Positions 55,402 to 63,025 of a stretch of DNA of 64,000 nt are shown here, one piece after another. The notes below the pieces were generated by a model. That model saw only the letters and a program-made list of their open reading frames with translations, was not told the DNA's origin and searched no databases. Position 1 is the first letter of the stretch. Each line of letters opens with the position of its first letter. This DNA is from Myxococcota bacterium. GTDB taxonomy: Bacteria > Myxococcota_A > UBA9160 > SMWR01. The stretch is from the NCBI GenBank assembly GCA_022447545.1, contig JAKVBI010000019.1:86193-150192 (forward strand), read 5' to 3'. The position numbers were made by a program, and so were the translations under genes.

Positions 55402-56064
55402 CTACGAGCGGTGCTCGCCCCAGCGATCCCAGTAGGTGATGGTTTCCGGGGGGGGACGCTTGGCGGGTTTGAAGTCGGTGCCAAGGGTGTAGGCGACTGG
55501 CAGCATCGCGATCTGGAGCACCTCATCGGGCATCTCGAAGATCTCCCGGATTTCGGGCTCATAGGCCAGATGGAGCGTGGTGAAGCACGAGCCGAGCCCA
55601 CGGCTTCTGAGAGCCAGCTGGAAGCTCCAAACAGCCTGTACCACGGATCCGTAGATGCTGGCATTGAGGGTGGAGTTGAACGCATCGGGTGGGCGGCCGA
55701 CCGCGCAGGGGATGACCAGGGCGGGAGCTTCGCCGATGTGCTCCGCCAACCAAATCGCTCCGTCGTAGACACGCTGGGTCTGAGAGTCGCCCCGGATGGT
55801 GGTCTCGCCACTGGCTTCGATGGCCGGGAGTCCGCGGGCGTAGATCTCTCCCAGCTGCTGACGCTTGGTGGCGTCGGTCACCACGAGCCAGCGCCAGGTC
55901 TGCTGGTTGGAGGCGGTGGGCGCCTGTTGGGACAGGCGGATGCATTCGTGGATGACTTCGGTCTCCACGGGGCGCGAGAAGTCGAGGCGCTGCCGGACGG
56001 CACGAGTCGTGGACAGCAGGCGATCGACAGTGGCGAGGTCGAAACCAGCAGGGGATTCGGACAT
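55402..56064 (-). CDS. Nitroreductase-family protein
   Basis: A 220-residue FMN-dependent nitroreductase-fold protein. STTRAVRQRLDFSRPV near the start, QQAPTASNQQTWRW and GLGSCFTTLH are typical. Probable NAD(P)H-dependent reduction of nitro- or quinone-like compounds; substrate unknown. ATG 56064 has GGAAAGG six bases upstream. TACAAT (56095-56100, minus) is a good -10, giving a leader of about 24-30 bases. Confidence 0.86.
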   Translation of the reverse strand: MSESPAGFDLATVDRLLSTTRAVRQRLDFSRPVETEVIHECIRLSQQAPTASNQQTWRWLVVTDATKRQQLGEIYARGLPAIEASGETTIRGDSQTQRVYDGAIWLAEHIGEAPALVIPCAVGRPPDAFNSTLNASIYGSVVQAVWSFQLALRSRGLGSCFTTLHLAYEPEIREIFEMPDEVLQIAMLPVAYTLGTDFKPAKRPPPETITYWDRWGEHRS

Positions 56065-56094
56065 GGGGGGCCTTTCCGGGGTTGAGGGGTCGAC

Positions 56095-56100
56095 ATTGTA
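56095..56100 (-). promoter_or_regulatory. Candidate -10 element for the nitroreductase gene
   Basis: TACAAT on the minus strand, 30 bases before the ATG at 56064, leaves room for a ribosome site. No strong -35 is seen. Confidence 0.4.
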
Positions 56101-56215
56101 CACTGCGAACCAACAGGCTCGGGCCGTCATCGCGGGGTGGGCTTGACGTGTCTCGGGCTAAGAGAGGATGATCCCAGAGTTCCCGCATGCGAGAATTCAG
56201 GTGAGGAGGTGTTCG

Positions 56216-57019
56216 ATGAAGAGGTTCCCCGGCGCCGTTGGGTTTGTCCTCGCGCTTTGGTTTTCCCTGGGCTCGGCTGCGGATTCTCTTGACTCGGCGA
56301 TCTCGGGCTCCCATCGCAGCGAGAAGAACCGCACTCGAGACGTGCACCGTCACCCGCAGGAGACCCTCGAGTTCTTCGGGTTGAGCCCGGACCTGACCGT
56401 TGTGGAACTCTGGTCCGGTGGCGGTTGGTATACCGAGATCCTGGGTCCCTATCTTCGCGAAGATGGCCAATTGATCGTGGCGAACTTCGGGCCCGAGGCA
56501 AAACGCGAATACCAGCGTCGGGCGGACAGCGCCTTGCGCGAAAAGGTCGCTGCGGCACCCGAAGTGTATGGGGCCGTGGAGTTCACCGTTCTGGACCCGC
56601 CGGAAAAAACGCGGCTGGCGACCGACGGTTCGGTGGACCTGGTCGTAACCTTCCGGAACACCCACAATTGGGTCTCTGCCGACGTGGAGGGAGGCGTCTA
56701 TACGGCCGCCTTCCGAGCCCTCAAGCCCGGTGGTGTGTTCGGGGTGGTGCAGCATCGCGGGAAGAAGGGATCCGACGCGAAGCAGAGCGCCAAGCGTGGC
56801 TACGTGCCCGAGGCCCACGTCATCGCCACTGCCGAAGCGGCGGGCTTCAAATTCGATGGTCGATCTGAGGTCAACGCGAATCCCCGGGACACCCGCGAAC
56901 ACCCCGATGGGGTCTGGAACCTCCCCCCGGTTCTCATGGGCGGTGAGGAGGATCGAGAGCGTTATCTGGAGATCGGTGAGAGTGACCGCATGACCCTCCG
57001 CTTCGTCAAGCCGGGTTGA
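56216..57019 (+). CDS. Exported SAM-methyltransferase-like protein
   Basis: A 267-residue protein with a signal peptide (about 3-22) and a class I methyltransferase-like core: VVELWSGGGWYTEIL in motif I position and LKPGGVFGVVQHRG near motif V. The Gly-rich motif is GGGW, not the common GxGxG form. Export to the periplasm is odd for a SAM enzyme, as SAM is cytosolic; such proteins are known as a family but the activity is unclear. AGGAGG six bases before ATG 56216 sets the start. Confidence 0.78.
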   Translation: MKRFPGAVGFVLALWFSLGSAADSLDSAISGSHRSEKNRTRDVHRHPQETLEFFGLSPDLTVVELWSGGGWYTEILGPYLREDGQLIVANFGPEAKREYQRRADSALREKVAAAPEVYGAVEFTVLDPPEKTRLATDGSVDLVVTFRNTHNWVSADVEGGVYTAAFRALKPGGVFGVVQHRGKKGSDAKQSAKRGYVPEAHVIATAEAAGFKFDGRSEVNANPRDTREHPDGVWNLPPVLMGGEEDRERYLEIGESDRMTLRFVKPG

Positions 57020-57172
57020 GCGGCGGCGAATTCCGCCGGCTGCCGATTGGCCGGCGAATCTGAGACCTGGGAAGGCCAAAGATCGGCAGAGTCCGGGTCA
57101 GTTGGTGTAGAAACAAGGGGGAGAGGCTTTCTTGGCCTTTCCCGGAATCGATTTCAAACAAGGAGCCTTGTC

Positions 57173-58831
57173 ATGGCCGATATCAACGGTGCCACTCTGA
57201 TTGCCCGGAGCCTGAAACAACAGGGCGTCGAGTTCATGTTTGGTGTGGTGGGCTTCCCGGTCTTTTCCATCGCCAGTGCCGCCCAGAGCGAGGGCATCAC
57301 CTACCTGGGCATGCGCAACGAGCAGTCGGCCAGTTACGCGGCGGCGGCCGTGGGGTATCTCACGGGTCGACCGGGTGCCTGTCTGGTGGTTTCCGGGCCG
57401 GGCATGATCCACGCCATGGCAGGGTTGTCCAATGCGTGGGCGAACTGCTGGCCCATGATCCTGATCGGTGGTGCCAGCGACTCCTATCAGGAGGGCATGG
57501 GGGCCTTTCAAGAGGCGCCTCAGGTCGAATCGGCCCGGCTCTACACGAAGTGGACCGCCCGACCCGATGCAGCGGGGCGCATCCCCACGTACATCGAGCA
57601 GGCCGTGCGAACCAGCATCTATGGCAGGCCTGGTGCGACCTACCTCGATTTTCCCGATGACCTGATCTCGGCCACCGTCGACGAAGCCGATGTCGAATTC
57701 CCGTCCCAGTGCCCGGACCCCCCGCGCCCTCAGGCTGCCCCCCAGGAGGTCGAGCGCGCCATCGAAGTCCTGCGCCAATCAGAGCGCCCGCTGGCCATCA
57801 TCGGAAAGGGCGCCGCCTATTCGCATGCCGAAGAGGAGGTACGCGCGTTCATCGACGCTACTCAGATTCCCTTCCTTTCGTCGCCCATGGGAAAGGGCGT
57901 CGTGCCCGACGAGCATCCGCTCTCCGTGGCACCCGCACGCGCCATGGCGTTGCAGGAAGCCGATCTGGTCGTGCTGCTGGGCGCTCGTCTCAATTGGATC
58001 ATGCACTTCGGAAAGCCCCCCCGCTTCAGTGCGGACGTCAAGACGATCCAGATCGACATTGCAGCCGAGGAGATCGGGCGGAATGTGCCCGCCGAGGTGG
58101 GGCTGGCGGGAGACCTGAAGGCCATTGTCGGTCAACTCAATGACACCTTGTCGGGTGCTCCCTTCGAGTTCCCCGGAGATTCCGCCTGGCGCACGAACCT
58201 GGCCGAGCGGGTCGCGAAGAACAAGGCCTCGGTTCGCGCCATGATGGACGACGAGAGCGTTCCCATGGGCTACTACCGCGTCTTCCGGGAGATTCAGGAA
58301 CAGTCACCGCCGGGGACGATCATTCAGGCCGAGGGTGCACAGACCATGGACATCAGCCGAAGTGTGCTGATGCACGACGCTCCGAGGTTGCGTTTGGATG
58401 CCGGTAGCTTCGGCACCATGGGCGTTGGGCTCGGACAGGCCATTGCAGCTGCCGTCGTCCATCCGGACAAGAAGGTGGTGTGCATCGAAGGAGACTCGGC
58501 GTTCGGCTTCAGCGGAATGGAGGTCGAGACCGCCTGCCGCTACAAGCTGCCCATCGTCTTCGTGGTGGTCAACAACAACGCCATCGGAGGAGGAGTCGAA
58601 GCGCTACCCGAAGATCCCTTCGCGGCGCCGCCCTCCGGTTACACCATCGACGCTGGTTACGAGAAAATGATCGAGGGCTTCGGGGGGCGTGGCTATCTGG
58701 TGCGGACACCGGATGAGTTGTCGAAGGCCTACAAGGAAGCGCTCTCGGATCCGATGCCGAGCCTCATCAACGTGCTCATCGATCCCCATGCTCGCGGCAA
58801 GCCGCAGAAGTTCCAGTGGTTGACCCAGTAG
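57173..58831 (+). CDS. 2-Hydroxyacyl-CoA lyase/oxalyl-CoA decarboxylase-type ThDP enzyme
   Basis: A 552-residue thiamine-diphosphate enzyme. The N-terminal part (EFMFGVVGFPVFSIA, YLGMRNEQSASYAAAAVGY) strongly resembles human HACL1 from memory, and GDSAFGFSGMEVET plus NNN is the cofactor-binding motif. HACL cleaves 2-hydroxyacyl-CoA to formyl-CoA and an aldehyde one carbon shorter; oxalyl-CoA decarboxylase is the close alternative. The start is ATG 57173 with AGGAG seven bases before. No formyl-CoA transferase gene is adjacent. A GMC oxidoreductase follows after 124 bases. Confidence 0.86.
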   Translation: MADINGATLIARSLKQQGVEFMFGVVGFPVFSIASAAQSEGITYLGMRNEQSASYAAAAVGYLTGRPGACLVVSGPGMIHAMAGLSNAWANCWPMILIGGASDSYQEGMGAFQEAPQVESARLYTKWTARPDAAGRIPTYIEQAVRTSIYGRPGATYLDFPDDLISATVDEADVEFPSQCPDPPRPQAAPQEVERAIEVLRQSERPLAIIGKGAAYSHAEEEVRAFIDATQIPFLSSPMGKGVVPDEHPLSVAPARAMALQEADLVVLLGARLNWIMHFGKPPRFSADVKTIQIDIAAEEIGRNVPAEVGLAGDLKAIVGQLNDTLSGAPFEFPGDSAWRTNLAERVAKNKASVRAMMDDESVPMGYYRVFREIQEQSPPGTIIQAEGAQTMDISRSVLMHDAPRLRLDAGSFGTMGVGLGQAIAAAVVHPDKKVVCIEGDSAFGFSGMEVETACRYKLPIVFVVVNNNAIGGGVEALPEDPFAAPPSGYTIDAGYEKMIEGFGGRGYLVRTPDELSKAYKEALSDPMPSLINVLIDPHARGKPQKFQWLTQ

Positions 58832-58955
58832 GCCCGATATCCGCCGAGTCGGCGATTGAGGGCATCGATGGGGCTCTCCGTGGGCCCGCGGGCGTCGCGT
58901 GTGCGGCGAGACCGGGGGCGTCCGGGCTCGGGTTGGATACGATCGATGAGGGGAG

Positions 58956-60503
58956 ATGCTCTTAGACGCCCGTAACGTGGTACGGGATTCGGTCATTCCG
59001 TGCGATCTCTGCATCGTGGGTGCGGGGGCGGCAGGCATCACCCTGGCACGCGAGTTCGCGTCCACGGGTGCGTCGGTTCTCGTTCTCGAAGCGGGCGGTA
59101 CCGAGCGTCGCTCCGAGGACCAGACTCTCTATTCGGGCACACAGACAGGGACGCTCTTCGACGAACGGATCCCCTACCTCAGTCAGTCCCGCCTTCGATA
59201 TCTCGGAGGAACCACCAACCACTGGGCGGGCTGGTGTCGGCCACTGGACGCCCTGGATTTCGAGCGGCGCGCGTGGATTCCAAACAGCGGCTGGCCCTTC
59301 TCCCGCAGCGCATTGGAGCCCTACTACCATCGGGCGTGTTCGTCGGTCCAGATTCGTCCCTTCGACTATCGATCCGATGACGCGGTGCCTCCGGCCCGCC
59401 GACTTCTGCCCGACAGCGACGATGTCGTCACGAAGCTCTACCACATCAGCCCGCCCACACGGTTCGGTGAGGTCTACGGTCCGGAGTTGGTTCGCTCCCC
59501 CAACCTCACCCTGATGCTCCACGCCAATGCGATGGGGCTCGGCGTCGATCGCGATGCGTCGAGGGTCGAGGCGGTGCGCGTGGCCAGCCTCGAGGGCAAT
59601 CGGTTTGAGGTCCTGCCGCGCCTGGTCGTGCTGGCGACTGGGGGCATCGAAAATGCCCGAATCCTCTTGTTGTCCAATGATGTGGTGCCGCGAGGTCTGG
59701 GGAATCGCCATGATCGGGTGGGTCGTTATTTTGCCGATCATCCACACCTCGATGCCGGCGTTGCGATTTTGACCTCGGGCGAGCGGCGTCTGGCCATCTA
59801 TGCGCAGGTTCTGGTCGAGCGGATCGGACAACAGGTCACCGCCATGCTTTCTACCGCTCCCGACACCCAACGCCGGGAGCAGTTGCGCAATTTCAACCTT
59901 CACCTGCGGCACACCCAGGCCGACCGGGCCGGAGAGTTGGCCCACGCTGTTGAAGGTCACCTGGCGCAATTGTCGGCCCTACGGCACCGAAGCGTTCCCA
60001 GCGAACCGGTCCGTGACGTGGGTCGCGCTGAGCCTCGCTACTTCACCCTGGACGTCTCCTGTGAGCCGACCCCGAACCCCGAGAGCCGCGTGACTCTTTC
60101 GGATGAGCGCGACCCCCTCGGACAGCGTCGTGTTCATCTCGATTGGAAGGTCGAGGAGGCGGATGCCCGCAGCCTGCGTCGGTCCCTGGAGTTGGTGGCT
60201 CGCGAGTTCGGGCACTGGACTGCTGGGCGAGCACGGTTGTTTCCCACCGAACAGGATCCCTGGCCTCATGCCTATGGGGGCAGCCATCACATGGGGACGA
60301 CTCGCATGCATGAGGATCCCCGTCAGGGGGTCGTGGACGTCAATGCCCGAGTCCACGGCATTGAAAACCTCTACGTGGCCGGCAGTTCCGTGTTCCCCGC
60401 TTTTGGCGTGGCGAACCCGACGTTGACCCTGCTCGCCCTGGCGATCCGCCTGTCCGACCACCTGAAGACCCAGTTGGAAGGCACCACCATTTCAGCGCGC
60501 TAG
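58956..60503 (+). CDS. GMC-family FAD oxidoreductase
   Basis: A 515-residue flavoenzyme. The FAD-binding GAGAAGITLAREF is near 22-34. C-terminal GGSHHMGTTRM and VFPAFGVANPTLT carry the catalytic His and Asn of glucose-methanol-choline oxidoreductases. It probably oxidises an alcohol or sugar-like substrate; GMC members of this length include sugar and cholesterol oxidases. Its place just after the 2-hydroxyacyl-CoA lyase may suggest related aldehyde/alcohol chemistry (weak). No signal peptide. Confidence 0.88.
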   Translation: MLLDARNVVRDSVIPCDLCIVGAGAAGITLAREFASTGASVLVLEAGGTERRSEDQTLYSGTQTGTLFDERIPYLSQSRLRYLGGTTNHWAGWCRPLDALDFERRAWIPNSGWPFSRSALEPYYHRACSSVQIRPFDYRSDDAVPPARRLLPDSDDVVTKLYHISPPTRFGEVYGPELVRSPNLTLMLHANAMGLGVDRDASRVEAVRVASLEGNRFEVLPRLVVLATGGIENARILLLSNDVVPRGLGNRHDRVGRYFADHPHLDAGVAILTSGERRLAIYAQVLVERIGQQVTAMLSTAPDTQRREQLRNFNLHLRHTQADRAGELAHAVEGHLAQLSALRHRSVPSEPVRDVGRAEPRYFTLDVSCEPTPNPESRVTLSDERDPLGQRRVHLDWKVEEADARSLRRSLELVAREFGHWTAGRARLFPTEQDPWPHAYGGSHHMGTTRMHEDPRQGVVDVNARVHGIENLYVAGSSVFPAFGVANPTLTLLALAIRLSDHLKTQLEGTTISAR

Positions 60504-60532
60504 GACTGCGGAGCCCGTGTGTTTTCGGTTCC

Positions 60533-61738
60533 TCAATCGTCTTCTCGGGGGTCGGGTCGTAAGGTCACAAGCGCCATTCCCCCCAGGCAGGTGGCTATGA
60601 GGAAGACGCCCACTCCTACCTGGTAGTGGCCAAAGGCATCTCGCAGGGCACCGGCGGTGGGTGGGCCCGTCATGCCGAAGGGAATCAGAAAAAGGTTGGA
60701 GAGCCCCATGGCGAGCCCGAGAGAGGCGGCTCCAAAACGCCGAGCGATCAGAGAAGTGTAGGAGGGCATGAAGCCCCCGCCGCACATGCCCACGACCAGG
60801 GCTCCGAAGATCGCGACTCCCAGCGGTGGTTGGTTCAGGTAGAGGACGAACACGGCGCCCTGGATGACGACGACGGAAAGCAGGGCTCGGTGCGGCTGGA
60901 GCCGGTCGCTGAGCCAACCGAAGAACAGCGCCCCGGCCATCCCGAGACCTCCCGCCACGGCCACCCAGGTTGCGCTGCTGCGAGGCGACGAGCCGAGGTC
61001 CATCAGGTAGTGGGCGAGGTGAGCGCTCCAGCCGGCGCCCACCCCGGCCGTGATCCCCAGTGTCAGGGCCGCGGCCCAGAAATCGCGATTGGCGAGCAGG
61101 CGCCGCCGGTTCCATCCAGGAGTCGGGGACACCTCGCTCGAGGTGGGTTGCACCGGCGCTTTCGTGCGCATGGACTCGGGGTCTCCGATCACCCACGCGA
61201 TGCTCGGCAGCAGCACACAAACGATGGCTACGCCAAAGAAGATCAGCGCATATCTCCACCCCACCCTGTGGACGATGGCGCCAGCCGCCATCGCGAACAG
61301 CAACCCACCCGTGGGAATGCCCATGTTTGCGATCCCGAGGGCTCGTCCCCGGTCCGGGCCAAAGGTCTTGCCTACGAGAGCACCACCCGTCAGTGGGCCC
61401 AGCATGGGGATGGAAAGACCCACCGGGATGCAGAGAGCGCCGAGTTGCCAGAGGCTCGTTGCCTGGGCGCCGGCGATCAGGGCCGAGGCCAGCAGGCAAG
61501 CGCCGGTGACCATGATGCGCCGGAAGTAGCCCCGGTCCAGGAGTGGACCCACTACGACTCCACTGAGCCCCATCATGAGCGTGATGAACGACATCCCCAG
61601 GCTGATCTGCATGAGCGACGCCTGGAAGGTGTCGGCCACAGGCTTCAAAAAGATGGGGAAGGAACCGATCGTCGTACCGACGGCGAACGCCTGACCGAGG
61701 AAGGCGACCGCGATGATGGATCGACTTCGCTTGGTCAT
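60533..61738 (-). CDS. MFS transporter
   Basis: A 401-residue permease of the major facilitator superfamily with about 12 helices. The loop-2 GPLLDRG motif and an A-type DRGRALG motif are visible, resembling monocarboxylate transporters. Substrate unknown. TACAAT (61748-61753, minus) ends nine bases before the ATG at 61738, so the mRNA is probably leaderless. The upstream gene's terminator lies immediately before this promoter. Confidence 0.88.
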   Translation of the reverse strand: MTKRSRSIIAVAFLGQAFAVGTTIGSFPIFLKPVADTFQASLMQISLGMSFITLMMGLSGVVVGPLLDRGYFRRIMVTGACLLASALIAGAQATSLWQLGALCIPVGLSIPMLGPLTGGALVGKTFGPDRGRALGIANMGIPTGGLLFAMAAGAIVHRVGWRYALIFFGVAIVCVLLPSIAWVIGDPESMRTKAPVQPTSSEVSPTPGWNRRRLLANRDFWAAALTLGITAGVGAGWSAHLAHYLMDLGSSPRSSATWVAVAGGLGMAGALFFGWLSDRLQPHRALLSVVVIQGAVFVLYLNQPPLGVAIFGALVVGMCGGGFMPSYTSLIARRFGAASLGLAMGLSNLFLIPFGMTGPPTAGALRDAFGHYQVGVGVFLIATCLGGMALVTLRPDPREDD

Positions 61739-61747
61739 GCCTGGGGC

Positions 61748-61753
61748 ATTGTA
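61748..61753 (-). promoter_or_regulatory. Candidate -10 element of the MFS gene, close to the start codon
   Basis: TACAAT on the minus strand ends nine bases before the ATG at 61738. TTTACG lies 19 bases upstream as a poor -35. Transcription would begin within about three bases of the ATG. Confidence 0.45.
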
Positions 61754-61775
61754 CGCGGGCGTGTTCTACGCACGT

Positions 61776-61801
61776 AAAAAACCCCAATCGGGTCCTGGGG
61801 G
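61776..61801 (-). terminator. Rho-independent terminator after the LLM oxidoreductase gene
   Basis: Read on the minus strand, CCCCA pairs with TGGGG around a nine-base loop and is followed by six T. It lies seven bases after the stop at 61808. The stem is short but GC-rich. Confidence 0.6.
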
Positions 61802-61807
61802 TCGAAC

Positions 61808-62788
61808 TCAGCCACCTCTCAAATGGGGATGGACCTCGTCCTCGTAAAGCCGAAGCATCTCCCCCGCAAACCCAGGATCGATGCCCGCCAGCAGGGGATT
61901 CAGGTAGAAGACGCTGTGATCGCCCAGTTCTTCGGCGAGGGCGAGGGTCTGCTCGGGGGTGAAGACCTTGTAGGCATCGCTTTGTCGCACAGTTTCCTCG
62001 CCGATGTCCTGGGCAAAGGGACCCGCGGGACGCCCGAACGCCTCGATGGTCCAGTCGCTGTAGGAGCGCAGCTGGTGCAGGACGTGGGGCATCAGTCGCT
62101 CCCATGCGCGCTCCGGTTCTTTCGAGACCCACAGGAAGATGGGTCCATGGCGCGGATACTCACCGGGGTCGGGCTTTCCCAGGAGCAAACACTCTTCGCG
62201 GTAGGGTTCCCAAAGTCTCGGCTCCAGCGGGGGGAACCATCCATCGGCGATCCGTGCGGCGCGGCGGGCGGCGGCCTTCGAGCCGCCGCCCAGTAGGATC
62301 GGAGGCACGGGGTCGGGTTTTGGGGTTACGTGGCAACGCCGTCCCTTCCATTCGAAGGGCTCACCCGTGAAGGCCAGCCGCAGGAACTCGATGGTCTCGC
62401 CAATCACCCCCCAGCGATCCTCGAGTGACCGGCCGAACATCTCGAATTCAGCCGGTCGATAGCCACCTCCAATCCCGAGTTGGAGCCGCCCGCCACTGCA
62501 GAGCTGGGCAACGGCTGCGTCCTCGGCGAGCTTGACGGGGTCGTAGAGCGGCGCCAACAAAACGCTGGTTCGGAAGTGGATGTTGCGGGTGCGCGCAGCC
62601 ATGGCGGGGATCAGAACGAGGGGAGAGGGCAGGTAGCCATCGGGTGAGGCGTGGTGTTCGCCCAGTCCTACGGCGTCGAAACCGAGTTCGTCGGCCCACT
62701 GCACCTGGTCGAGAGCCGCTGCGTAGAGTTCGCGAGCCGGCGCGCCGAAATCGGGGGCTCGCATGTCATAGCTGAGGTTGAGCTGCAT
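61808..62788 (-). CDS. LLM-class flavin-dependent oxidoreductase
   Basis: A 326-residue luciferase-like monooxygenase. LSYDMRAPDFG at the start, GLGEHHASPDG with the active-site His pair, and GGRLQLGIGGGYRPAEF are family hallmarks. Flavin (FMN) or F420 use is not resolved; the HH of EHH resembles bacterial luciferase-type enzymes. ATG 62788 has GAGG eight bases upstream; the frame opens to 63409 with antisense-like sequence. A terminator follows. Divergent from the MFS gene at 63026. Confidence 0.88.
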   Translation of the reverse strand: MQLNLSYDMRAPDFGAPARELYAAALDQVQWADELGFDAVGLGEHHASPDGYLPSPLVLIPAMAARTRNIHFRTSVLLAPLYDPVKLAEDAAVAQLCSGGRLQLGIGGGYRPAEFEMFGRSLEDRWGVIGETIEFLRLAFTGEPFEWKGRRCHVTPKPDPVPPILLGGGSKAAARRAARIADGWFPPLEPRLWEPYREECLLLGKPDPGEYPRHGPIFLWVSKEPERAWERLMPHVLHQLRSYSDWTIEAFGRPAGPFAQDIGEETVRQSDAYKVFTPEQTLALAEELGDHSVFYLNPLLAGIDPGFAGEMLRLYEDEVHPHLRGG

Positions 62789-63025
62789 GAACTTGTCCTC
62801 GTTCCAGGGGCGCGTGGTTCGTTCTGCCCCAGAGCGCCCAGCGGCGCCGTGCCCGGCCCGGAACGCTCGGGCTGCCTCATCATAGGGCATCGGCCCGGGC
62901 GCGCGTTCTCGATGCACGGTTGCGATTCGCGGCGGGTGATAGGATGCGTAGCGTTCCTCGAACCGAATCCGGGTGGGGTGGGTTCGTCGCTGACACTGTG
63001 AGTCTTTCGAGAGAGGTTCGAGCCG

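Noticed and set aside
60492-62132. A 546-residue minus-strand frame spanning the MFS gene
   Set aside because: Out of phase with both the MFS and the LLM genes and crosses a terminator.
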